Source: Selaginella moellendorffii
Taxonomy: Eukaryota > Streptophyta > Lycopodiopsida > Selaginellales > Selaginellaceae
Length of the DNA stretch: 64,000 bases
Direction of reading: 5' to 3'
Assembly (NCBI RefSeq): GCF_000143415.4
Contig: NW_003314329.1
Span: forward strand, 633,774 to 697,773
The notes below the pieces were generated by a model, which had not been told where the DNA came from, searched no databases, and saw nothing but the letters and a program-made list of their open reading frames with translations. Positions 1 to 10,669 of this stretch are shown here, piece after piece. Each line of letters begins with the position of its first letter. Position 1 is the stretch's first letter. Made by a program: the position numbers and the translations under genes.

Positions 1-166
1 TTAAGACCACCCGTGCCATACTTCCATCTCTCAAAAATTGGGCCATCCGTCCATGAGTAGTCATCCTAGAATCACACCTTAGCATCCTGAAAATGCCTAG
101 AAACGTAGGGAACACCCTTCTTTAATATCCCTCTATCAGTCCCCACCAAATCCCATTCCATCCACG
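1..166 (-). repeat. LTR1-family LTR fragment (copy C, left part)
   Basis: Part of an LTR1 long terminal repeat on the minus strand, cut by the window edge. It matches the middle of the LTRs at 7563-9364 and 10670-12600. It is interrupted at 166/167 by solo LTR B and resumes at 3768 after a repeated CCACG (162-166 and 3768-3772), the 5-bp target duplication of that insertion. It is probably the 3' LTR of element D (4010-7089). Confidence 0.8.
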
Positions 167-461
167 TGTAAACGACTAATTTTTCCATTCTACTTTAGTC
201 ATTTACCCACACCTCCGACCATTTGGAGGAGTCTCACTCACAACCTCCATAATGTAAGTGACTAAATTTTCCATTCTACTTTAGTCACTTAACCACACCT
301 CTGACCACTTGGAGGAGTCTCATTCACAACCTCCATAAGTCCAATCCAGGACTTGGGACTTGCTAGCCCCGAGAATGGCATCCATGCCACTCATCATTTG
401 CACTTGGTCCAAGTGCTCCACGTGTCTGATCCCATGACCGACACTCAAAGGTACCACCGAC

Positions 462-716
462 NNNNNNNNNNNNNNNNNNNNNNNNNNNNNNNNNNNNNNN
501 NNNNNNNNNNNNNNNNNNNNNNNNNNNNNNNNNNNNNNNNNNNNNNNNNNNNNNNNNNNNNNNNNNNNNNNNNNNNNNNNNNNNNNNNNNNNNNNNNNNN
601 NNNNNNNNNNNNNNNNNNNNNNNNNNNNNNNNNNNNNNNNNNNNNNNNNNNNNNNNNNNNNNNNNNNNNNNNNNNNNNNNNNNNNNNNNNNNNNNNNNNN
701 NNNNNNNNNNNNNNNN
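462..716. other. Assembly gap (255 N)
   Basis: A run of N inside solo LTR A. The flanks continue the LTR1 sequence, so the missing bases are very probably LTR1. Reading frames that span it are meaningless. Confidence 0.99.
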
Positions 717-1267
717 CCACAGGCCTGACCACTAAGTCCCACGGTCCTCTGGGACTTCCTCACCACACGACTGTGTCCTTGGTCACTACCCCAGAGGACT
801 GCTCCTCTTCCTTTCCACAGTCTGGGCCTTTGGGGCAACATTTCGGAACACCGTGGTCTTACGCGAGCCACCTGGGTACTCTCCCCGCCTTTCACCTTTA
901 GGTGCTCTAGCCATGGGCTTAGAGCGAGGTTCCGTTGAGCCACGCCTGGTATCCAAGTAGGTAGTGCCACCCACACTTGGACTGGGAGCATCGGCCAGTC
1001 GATCTCCCGGGGGAACTAGAGCCGGCTCTTGAACACTTCACCAAGCTACCCTGCTTGTCGGTCTGTGTTCACTCTAGTCTTGGACTTCCCAGTGGGCAGC
1101 TCATCACCCAACACTGGGTCCGGCCTTTTTGGGCCAAACTGGCCTTTCCTGGCCAAACTAGCCTTTCCTGGCCAAACTGGCTCCACTGCAGTCCTCCCCC
1201 TACTATACTTTTGGAGCTCACCAAACCCCCCAGGGTCTGGGAGACGAACGCTTTGGGCTTTCACCCT

Positions 1268-1750
1268 CTCAGGCTTCGGACTCGGACTCGGACTCGGACT
1301 CGGACTCGGACTCGGACTCGGACTCGGATTCGGACTCGGACTCGGGCTCGGGCTCGGTCTCGGCCTCGGCCTCGGTCTCGGTCTCGGTCCCGATCTCGGT
1401 CTCGGTCTCGGTCTCGGTCCCGGTCTCAGTCTCGACTTCGGACTCCATCTCGGACTCCATCTCGGACTCCATCTCGGACTGCATCTCGGACTCCATCTCG
1501 GGTCCATCTCGGGTCCATCTCGGACTCCATCTCGGACTCCATCTCGGGTCCATCTCGGACTCCATCTCGGGTCCATCTCGGACTCCATCTCGGACTCCAT
1601 TTCGGGTCCATCTCGGGTCCACCTTGGACTCCATCTCGGACTCCATCTCGGACTCCATCTCGGGTCCATCTCGGACTCCACTTCGGACTCCAGCTTGGGT
1701 CCATCTTGGGTCCACCTTGGACTCCACTTCGGACTCCATCTCGGACACTC
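1268..1750. repeat. CpG-dense hexamer/12-mer array in LTR A
   Basis: The array begins as the hexamer GGACTC/GGTCTC and passes into a 12-mer of the type ATCTCGGACTCC with GGTCCATCTC variants. Almost every unit holds a CG. Because the period is a multiple of three and units lack stops, long open frames run through it on both strands, giving Ser-Arg-Thr-Pro, Leu-Gly or Glu-Met-Glu-Ser repeats. They are frame artefacts of a non-coding LTR minisatellite. Confidence 0.9.
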
Positions 1751-2892
1751 CCACGTGTCATGTGTTGGTCCTTTTGGGTCCCTTTTTGGAGCCTCGCCGT
1801 TTGCTCGCTTCGTGCTCGTTCCTCGAGCACTTCGTTGGGAGTTCCACTCCCGCTCTTGACTTTTCAAGTCGGAGCTTTTGGTCCAAACGTGTTACGCTCG
1901 TTTGGCTCTCGCTTCGGCCACTACCATGTGGCGCCCTTCCGGCTCCACTTTGGGGCCTAGGGATTTTGTGTCTCACACATAAGTCCTATTTCAGGCTTGG
2001 GCTTGTTAGCCCCGAGAATGGCATCCCCGCCACTCAACCTTTGCACTTGGTCCAAGTGCTCCACGTGTCCGATCTCATGACCGACACCCCAAGGTACCAC
2101 TGACATACTGGCCCATTACACTAAGGCCATGCCCATTCACCTTGGTCACACCGGTGGTCCAACACCACCTACATCACGGTCCCATCTCTCAAAGACTGGG
2201 CCATCCATCCATGAGTGATCATCCCCGATCCACTCCTTAGCATCCTTAGGATGCCCATAGACACGGGGATTCGCCTTCCCCAATATCCCTTTTCCGGTCC
2301 CCACCAAGTCCCTTTCTGCCCATGGCCGTGTTTGCCAACACTGCCACTGGATCGAGGCCCACAGGCTCGACCACTAAGTCCCACGGTCCTCTGGGACTTC
2401 CTCGCCACCCGATTGTATCCTTGGTCACTACACCAGAGGACTACTCTTCTTCCTTTCCACAGTCTAGGCCCTTGGGACAACATTTCGGAACACCGTGGCC
2501 CTACGCGGGCCTCATGGGTACTCTCCCCACCTTCCGCCTTTGGGTGCTCTAGCCATGGGCTTAAAGCGAGGTTCCGTTGAGCCACACCTGGTATCCAAAT
2601 AGGTAGTGCCACCCACACTTGGATTGGGAGTATCGGCCAGTTGATCTCCTGGGGGAACTAGAGCCGGCTCTTGAACACTTCACCAAGCTACCCCGCTTGT
2701 CGGTCCGTATTCACTGTAGTCTTGGACTTCCCAGTGGTCAGTTCATCACCCAACACAGGGTCTGGCCTTCCTAGGCCAAACTGGCCTTTCCTGGCCAAAC
2801 TGGCTCCACTGCAGTCCTCCCCCTTACTATACTTTTGGAGCTCACCAAACCCCCCAGGGTCTGGGAGACAAATGCTTTGGGCTTTCACCCTC

Positions 2893-2966
2893 TCAGACTC
2901 GGACTCGGACTCGGACTCGGACTCGGGCTCAGTCTCGGCCTTTCCCTCAGTCTCGGTCTCGGTCCT

Positions 2967-3018
<52 letters not shown>

Positions 3019-3537
3019 CCGGTCTCGGTCCTGGTCTCGGTCTCGACCTCGGACTCCGTCCTAGTCCTGGTCTCGGTCTCGACCTCGGATTCCATCTCGG
3101 GTCCATCTTGGATTCCATCTTGGACTCCGTCTCGGTCCATCTCGGACTCCATCTCGGACTCCATCTCGGACTTCGTCTCGGACTCCATCTCGGACTCCGT
3201 CTCGGTCCATCTCGGACTCCATCTCAGACTCCATTGTGGACTCCGTCTCAGTCCATCTCGGACTCCATCTCGGACTCCACCTCGGACTCCATCTCGGACT
3301 CCACCTCGGACTCCATCTCGGACTCCGTCTTGGTCCATCTCGGACTCCATCTCGGATTCCACTTCGGACTCCATCTCAGACTCCATCTCGGACTCCACCT
3401 CGGACTCCACCTCGGACTCCACCTCGGACTCCACCTCGGACTCCATCTCAGACTCCATCTCGGACTGCACCTCGGACTCCACCTCGGACTCCATCTTGGA
3501 CTCCGTCTTGGTCCATCTCGGACTCCATCTCAGACAC
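2893..3537. repeat. CpG-dense hexamer/12-mer array in LTR B
   Basis: Same array type and position as in the other LTR1 copies, between the conserved GGGTGAAAGCCCAAAGC block and the CACGTG-containing end. It is longer than in LTR A and its order of hexamer and 12-mer subtypes differs, so the array changes length faster than the rest of the LTR. Confidence 0.9.
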
Positions 3538-3772
3538 TTCCACGTGTCATGTGTTGGTCCTTTTGGGTCCCTTTTTGGAGCCTCGCTTATTGCTCGCTTC
3601 GTGCTTGGTCCTTGAGCACTTTGTTGGGAGTTCCACTCCCGCTCTCGACCTCACAAGTTGGAGCTTTTAGTCCAAATGTGTTACGCTCGTTTGGCTTTCG
3701 CTTTGACCACTACCACGTGGCACCCTTTCTGGCTCCACTTTGGGGCCTAGGGATTTTTTGTCTCACACCACG

Positions 3773-4000
3773 GCAATGCTTGCTAACACTGCCACTGAGT
3801 TAGGGCCCAAAGGCCTGACTGCTAAGTCACATTGACCTTTGGGACTTCCACACCATATAACCATGCCCTTGGTCACTACACAAGAGGACTACTCCTTTTT
3901 TTTTCCACAGTCTGGGATTTTAAGATGATATTTTGAAACATTGTGGCCCTATCCAAGCCTCATGGGTACTCTTTGCACCTTCTGCCTTTGGGTGCCTTAG
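3773..4000 (-). repeat. LTR1 fragment (copy C, right part)
   Basis: Continuation of copy C after solo LTR B. It matches the LTR segment downstream of the array and stops near 4000, where sequence of the element interior begins. The array half of this LTR and the 3' part of the neighbouring interior are missing, so one deletion joins LTR middle to interior. Confidence 0.7.
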
Positions 4001-4009
4001 CTTCCTGTT

Positions 4010-7000
4010 TGTAGTTTTTTGCAACTTTAGACATTGGATAGTATCTCCTATGCATTATTCTCTAAGGATTTAGACCTTAGGGCCTTATTTAATGCCCTTA
4101 TGATACCAAACACCACTTTTTGGGTGTTTTAGAGTGTTTAGATGTCCTAATAATGAACTTCTTTGACAGTGAGTATTTCCTTTTATGACATTAACACATT
4201 ATATCACAACATAAGTAATTTATCCCTCAAGGGATATATTTAACTCCTTTCTTGTCTCAATAAAAAGTTTTGGGAAGTTGATTTCCACCAATTCAATCAA
4301 TTATGCCACACATTTTGCTTAGTTGTTTTATAGTTGTTAAGTTTTATAACTCATTGCTAGTGCTTTTACACCTCCATCATTATTTGGGTCCATGCACTCA
4401 AATTGCATGCCTTCTAGCTTAGGCTATACCAATCTCATTTCCATTGGGATTCATTTAGCAAAGATTTCTCATGAATCAACCAACTTAACTTTAAGGCCTC
4501 ATCCCTTGAAACATTTGGTGTCTCTACACCATTGGCCTTATGAGCCTACTCTCACGACACTTCCCATTTGTGTCTAGGTCTTACTAAGACCATAATAGTC
4601 ATTTCTCATACCAAGTATCAATTAGCATTATGACATAGTATTCACATACAACCCTTTGCCAAAGTTGCTTTATTTTATAAATACCTTTTCCTACAACTTT
4701 AGTATGGCCCATTTGCCATCAATGAGATACTCATTATTCTCATACTTGAATCTCACGATCCTCCCTATCCTTCGTAGAGTACAATATACTTCAGTCAAAA
4801 TGTTTTTACTAATCCTTTAAGACCATTCCTTGATTCCATTTGAGTCATTTAGTTTTTTGGACTTTGCTAATTTGACGACTCGTAAAGTCTTAGCCTCATG
4901 GCTACTTTAAGGTGCTAGCTCATTGGAATACAATTTCTTGTATTCATATCCTATTCACAAGGATTATCTTGGCAAGTGTTACTCTGACACTTGATTATTA
5001 TAAATTCCATGTGGGTTACCTTTGCCTCTTAGGATTATTTATTCATATGATGAGAATACTGACTCATCCTCTAAGTACACTGCCAACCCCTTGGGTTGTT
5101 TTAGCATTTATTTAAGGTAACCCCGATTACCATTTCAAAAACTTATGTTGTCATTTGTATTTGACCTTCTATGGTTACCAACTCTAGTCTCAAATTCTTA
5201 AGCACCATCCTCAACTATATGAGGATAACTTTATGACTCATTTATCATGTAGAAATTTCCATCATTCCCATGATCCCAAGTATAGTTTTTTATCGTAACC
5301 ATAGTATCCAATTTGCTAAATCAAATGCTTTTATGAATCATATCCTCAACTCTCTAAGGAAAACCTTATACTATTCCCAAGATCTAAAAGTTGTTCCTTT
5401 ATTGACCCCTTCGTATCCATCACATTGCCTACATATTCATGTATGAACTAAAGTGGAGAGTCATGCTTTGTCGACATACTACTCCTCGAGGATAGGCCCA
5501 CTCTTGGGACTTCCTAATGCCAATACAAGTGGTGATATACTTGACTATCAATGAGAGTCAGACTAAGGAAAAACTTCAATACTAAGCTGTAAGCAACTAA
5601 AATTTTCATTCTACTTTAGTCACTTAACCACACTTTTGACTACTTAGAGGAGTGTCACTCACAACCTCCATAAGTCCCATTCTTGACTTGGGGACATGTT
5701 AGCCCCATGAATGGCATCTATGCCACTTAGCCTTTGCATTTGGTTTAAGTGCTCCACATGTCTGATTCGATGATTGACACCCCTAGGGTACCATTAACAT
5801 ATCAACTTGTTATGCTAAGGTAATGTCCATTCACTTTTGTCTTATTAGTAGTCTAACACCATTTGTGCCATAGTCCCATCTCTCAAAAATTAGGCCATCC
5901 ATCTATGAGTGGTCAGCCTAGAACCACACCTTAGCATCCTTAGGATGCCTAAAGACATGGGGAACACCCTTCCCCAATATCCCTCTATCGGTCCCCACGT
6001 GCTCAAAGTTAGGGCTTGAATTCTTGACTACTAAGTCTTATTAACCTTTGGGACTTCTCACCACATAACCATGCCCTTGGTCAGTATGCAAGAGGACTGC
6101 TCCTCTTTCTTTCCACAATCTAGGACTTTGGGATGATATTTCTAAACACTATGGCCTTATTCGAGCCTCATGGATACTTTCCCTGCCTTCTACCTTTAGG
6201 TGCCCTAGCTATGTAGCTAGAGCGAGGTTTTGATGAGCCATGCCAAGTATTTAAATAAGTAGTGCCACCCATAGTTGGAAACCATTTGATCTCCTAGAGA
6301 AGCTAGAGTTGGCTCTTGAACACTTCACCAAGTTACCCCACTTTTCCATCCATGTTCACTCTAGCCTTAGACTCCTTAATGGTTATATCATCACACATCA
6401 CGTAGGTATAGCTTTCCTTAGTCACACTAGCCTTTCCTAGCCAAACTAGTTCCACTGGAATCCTCCCCCTACTATCCTTTTAAAGCTCATCAAACCCCCT
6501 AGGGTCTGAGAGATGATTGCTTTGGGCTTTTACCCTTGGACTCAGACTTAGACTCAAACTTATTCTCAGACTCGGTCTCAGTCTCGGTCTCGGTCTTGGT
6601 CTTGGTCTCAGCCTCAATCTTGGACCCAATCTTAATTTCCATCTCAGACTCGACCTCGAGCTCTATCTCAAACTCCATTTTGTACTTTTTCTCGGACTCC
6701 ATATCAAATTCCATTTTGAACTCCATTTCGAGTCCATCTCAAACTCCATCTCAGACTCCATCTCGAGTCTATCTTGGACTTCAACTTAAACTCCATCTCA
6801 AACTACTTCTCAAACTCTATCTCGGGTCCATCTTGGGTCCATTTTGATCTTGATTCCCACACTTCTACATGTCATGTGTTGGTCTTATTGTGTCCCTTTT
6901 CTAGGTTTGTTTATTGATCATTTTGTTCTCATTCCTCAAGCACTTCATTAGGAGTTCCACTCTCACTCTCGATTTTTTGAGTTGGAGCTTTTAGTCTAAA

Positions 7001-7089
7001 TGTGTTATGCTCATTTGGCTTCCATTTGGGCCACTACCATGTGGCACCCTATCGGCTCCACTTTGGGGCTTAGGGATTTGTATCTCACA
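4010..7089 (-). mobile_element. LTR1 element D: interior plus 5' LTR, aged
   Basis: Minus-strand LTR1 retrotransposon. The 5' LTR is 5588-7089 (plus-strand ends TGTAAGCAAC and TATCTCACA). A worn primer-binding site lies just inside it near 5570-5587, and the interior runs down to about 4010. The interior aligns throughout with the interior at 12601-14160 in reverse complement. There is no gag or pol; short open frames are scattered and unrelated. CpGs are largely lost (CTCAGA in place of CTCGGA in the array at 6536-6850), so the copy is old and was probably methylated. Its 3' LTR is probably copy C. Confidence 0.75.
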
Positions 7090-7103
7090 TATAAATGGAT
7101 GAG

Positions 7104-7560
7104 TGGGGTGATTTAGTGAAGTATTCAAGAGTTGACTTTATCTCCTTTAGGAGACCAAATGATTGATACTCCCAATCCAATTGTGGGTGGCATTACTTAT
7201 TTGGATACTTTATGTGCTTCATTAGAACCTCACTCTAGCCATGTGGTTAGGGCATCCTAGTGGTTGAAACACCTTATTAGCTGAAGGTGGGGAGAGTAAG
7301 CACTTATGTTAGGCTGTAATGTTTCAAAATATCATCCCAAGATCCTTGACTATGGAAATGAAAAAAAATGGCTCTCTTACCTAATAAGTGAGGAAGCCTT
7401 AAAAGTTAATGAAACTTCTTTGGGCCCTAACCCAATAATGGTGTTGATAAGCACTTCTATGATTGAAGAAGGACTTAGTAGGAAAAGATATTAAAGGATG
7501 ATATTCCCTTAAATCTTAGAGCATCTTAAAAATGTTAAAAAATGGTCATAAGGAAATCAT
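7104..7560 (+). repeat. Degraded LTR1 fragment
   Basis: A plus-strand stretch similar to the LTR part after the array: GTGAAGTATTCAAGAG, then GTGGGTGGCATTACTTATTT, then a weak match onward. It is strongly decayed and has no clear ends. It lies directly before the younger LTR at 7563. Confidence 0.55.
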
Positions 7561-7610
7561 TTTGTGAGACACAAAATACCTAGGCCCCAAAGTGGAGCTG
7601 GAAAGGGTGC

Positions 7611-7790
7611 CACGTGGTAGTGGCCGAAGTGAAAGCCAAACGAACGTAACATGTTTGGACTAAAAGCTCCGACCTTAAAGGTCAAGAGCGGGAGTGGAAC
7701 TCCCAACAAAGAGCTCGAGGAACAAGCACGAAGCGAGCAATAAGCGAGGCTCCAAAAAGGGACCCAAACAGGACCAACACATGACACGTG
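7611..7790 (+). promoter_or_regulatory. Two G-box-type CACGTG palindromes in the LTR1 U3
   Basis: CACGTG occurs at 7611-7616 and 7785-7790, upstream of the array in the E1 LTR. The second is kept in E2 at 10891-10896; the first has become CACATG there. G-boxes bind plant bZIP and bHLH factors. A role in LTR transcription is inferred from position only. Confidence 0.4.
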
Positions 7791-9367
7791 GAAGTGTCCG
7801 AGGTGGAGTCCGAGGTGGAGTCCGAGATGGAGTCTGAGATGGAGTCCGAGATGGACCGAGACAGAGTCCGAGATGGAGTCCAAGATGGAGTCCGAGATGG
7901 AGTCCGAGATGGACCCGAGATGGAGTCCGAGATGGAGTCCGAAGTGGAGTCCGAGATGGAGTCCGAGATGGACCCGAGATGGAGTCCGAGATGGAGTCCG
8001 AAGTGGAGTCCGAGATGGAGTCTGAGATGGACCGAGACGGAGTCCGAGATGGAGTCCGAAGTGGAGTCCGAGATGGAGTCTGAGATGGACCGAGACGGAT
8101 CCCGAGATGGAGTCCGAGATGGACCTGAGATGGAATCTGAGATGGAGTCCGAGAAGGACCCGAGATGAAGTCCGAGGTCAAGACCGAGACCGGGACCAAG
8201 ACCGAGACCGAGACCGAGACCGGGACCGGGACCGAGACCGAGACCGGGACCGAGGCGGAGGCCGAGACCGAGCCCGGACGCGAGTCCGAGTCCGAGTCCG
8301 AGTCCGAGTCTGAGTCCGAGTCCGAGTCCGAGTCTGAGTCCGAGTCCGAGTCCGAGTCCGAGTCCGAGTCCGAGTTCGAGTCTGAGAGGGTGAAAGCCCA
8401 AAGCGTTCGTCTCCCAGACCCTGAGGGGTTTGGTGAGCTCCAAAAGTATAGTAAGGGGGAGGACTGCAGTGGAGCCAGTTTGGCCCAGGAAGGGCCAGAC
8501 CCAGTGTTGGGTGATGAACTGACCACTGGGAAGTCCAAGACTAGAGTGAATACGGACCGACAAGCGGGGTAGCTTGGTGAAGTATTCAAGAGCCGGCTCA
8601 AGTTCCCCCGGGAGATCGATTGGCCGATGCTCCCAATCCAAGTGTGGGTGGCACTACCTACTTGGATACCAGGTGTGGCTCAACGGAACCTAACTCCAAG
8701 CCCATGGCTAGAGCACCCAAAGGCGGAAGGCGGGGAGAGTACCCAGGTGGCTCGCGTAAGGCCACGGTGTTCCGAAGTGTTGTCCCCAAGTCCCAGACTG
8801 TGGAAAGGAAAACGAGTAGTCCTTTGGTGTGGTGGCCAAGGATATGGTCACGTGGTGAGGAAGTCCCAGAGGACTATAGGACTTAGTGGTCAGGCCTGTG
8901 GGCCTCGATCCAGTGGCAGTGTTGGCAAACACGGCCAAGGGCAAAAAGGGACTTAGTGGGGATTGACAAAGGGATATTGGGGAAGGTTATTCCCCTTGTC
9001 GGTGGGCATCCTAAGGATGCTAAGGAGTGGATCTGGAATGACCACTCACGGATGGTTGGCCTAGTCTTGGAGAGACAAGACTGTGTTGCAAGTGGTATTA
9101 GACTACCAATGCGGCAAGGGTGATTGGGCATGGCCTTAGCGTAACAGACTGCTATGTCGGTGGTACCTTTGAGTGTTGGTCATGGGATCGGACACGTGGA
9201 GCACTTGGACCAGGTGCAAGGGTTGAGTGGCATGGATGCCATTCTTGGGGATAGCAAGTCCCAAGTCCTGAATTGGACTTATGGAAGTTGTGAATGAGAC
9301 TCCTCCAAGTGGTCGGAGGTGTGGTTAAGTGACTAAAGTAGAATGGAAAATTTAGTCGCTTACAACT

Positions 9368-9379
9368 TGGTATCGTAGC
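9368..9379 (+). other. Primer-binding site, initiator-Met tRNA type (E1)
   Basis: TGGTATCGTAGC three bases after the end of the LTR. The standard plant retrotransposon site is TGGTATCAGAGC. E2 and F carry TGGTATCGGAGC, so the family consensus appears to be CGGAGC. Confidence 0.75.
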
Positions 9380-10669
9380 TGTTCCTTAGTCCGACTCTTA
9401 TTGGTGGCCAAGTATATCACCACTTGTATTGGAATTGGAAGGTCCTAGATATGGACCTATCCTCGAGGAGTAGCATGTTGAGAGGACATGGCTCTCTGTT
9501 CAAGTTCATGTGTGAACTTATGCGCGATATGGTGGATGGAAAAGGGCCAGTAAGGGAACGACTTCGGGATCTTGGGAATGGTACAAGGTTTCCCTCAAAG
9601 AGTTGAGAATGTGATCCGGATGAGCGTTTGACTCAGCAAACTAGCTAAGGTAGTTGTGGTAAACAACTATAGTTGGGATCACGAGAAAGATGTAGACTCC
9701 AAAACAATAAAGGAGTCACAAGATACTCCTCACATAGTTGAGGCTGGTGCTCATGAATTTGAGACCGGAATTGATGACCATGAGAGGTCAAGTACGGATG
9801 AGGGCACGAGCTCTAAAAATGATAGCTGAGGCTACCTTTTATAAATGCTGGAACGAACCCAAGGAGTTGGGGGTGTGCTCAAAGGATGAGTCGGCATTCT
9901 CATCATAGGGATTGATAGTCCTAAGGGGCAAAGGCAGCCCATAGAGAAAGGGAAATAATGAAGTGCTGGAGTAACACTTGCAATATGGTCCTTATGAGTA
10001 GGACATGAATACACGAAGTTGTATTCGAGTGAGCTGGCACTTCAAAAATAGGACCTTATAGGTTGTTGGATTAGCAAAGTCCAAAATGCTGGATGACTCA
10101 AGTGGAGTCAGGAAATGGTCCTAAGGGATTGGTTGAAGCATTTGGACTGAGGTGTATGGTGCCCCATGAGGTATGGGGAGGATCATAAGATCCAAGTATG
10201 AGAACAGTAGGTATCTCATTGATGGCAAAATGTGCCATATTGAAGTTGTGGGAAAGATGTTCCCAGAAGAAAGCAACTTTGGCCCAGAGTTGGGTGCAAA
10301 CACTATGGTGCGATGCTAATGGATAGTTAGCATGAAGAACAACCATATTAGTCTTGGCAAAGACCTAGACACTAAAAGTAGGGTCATAAGGATAAGCTCG
10401 TGGGGCCAATGGTGTGGAGACACCAAATGTGCCAAGGTGTGATACCTTAAGGTTATGATGGTGGGTTCATAAGAACCCCTTGCCAAGGGAATCCCAACGG
10501 AAGCGGGAAAGGCATGGCCTAAGCTGGAAGGCATGCGGTTGGAGTGTGGTGACCCAGATAATGATGGAGGTGTGGAAGCACCAAGCAATGAGTTGTAGGA
10601 CTTGACAGCTATGGGGCAACTAAGCAAAAGGTGCAAGATAATTGGTTAAACGGGTAGAAGGTAGCTACC

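Larger units (their letters stand above)
253..1977 (-). mobile_element. Solo LTR A (LTR1 family) nested in solo LTR B
   Basis: Full-length LTR1 LTR on the minus strand, including the assembly gap. Plus-strand ends are TGTAAGTGAC at 253 and GTGTCTCACA at 1977. It is flanked by an exact 5-bp duplication CATAA at 248-252 and 1978-1982, and the host LTR B is continuous across it. It is the youngest layer here and still CpG-rich. Confidence 0.85.
167..3767 (-). mobile_element. Solo LTR B (LTR1 family), itself interrupted by solo LTR A
   Basis: A complete LTR1 LTR on the minus strand, made of 167-252 plus 1978-3767 (about 1.87 kb). Its minus-strand ends are TGTGAG... and ...TTACA. It is flanked by the exact 5-bp duplication CCACG at 162-166 and 3768-3772, so it is a single insertion into copy C. 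No primer-binding site or internal region remains, as expected for a solo LTR left by LTR-LTR recombination. Confidence 0.85.
7563..10669 (+). mobile_element. LTR1 element E1: 5' LTR plus truncated interior
   Basis: The LTR is 7563-9364 (TGTGAGACAC...GTCGCTTACA, 1802 bp). Three bases inside it lies TGGTATCGTAGC at 9368-9379, an initiator-Met tRNA primer-binding site with one change. The array spans about 7794-8385. The interior, 9365-10669, has no recognisable gag or pol and aligns with the interior of E2 (12601-13902). It stops abruptly where the next LTR begins, so E1 has lost the rest of its interior and its 3' LTR, or is a recombinant with E2. Confidence 0.85.

Noticed and set aside
977-1960. 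Long open frames of Ser/Arg/Thr/Pro or Leu/Gly repeats, also at 2671-3803, 7675-8641, 10781-11878 and 34240-34698
   Set aside because: They run in several phases on both strands of a 6/12-bp repeat inside LTRs, have no conserved frame and differ between copies. They are products of repeat period, not genes.
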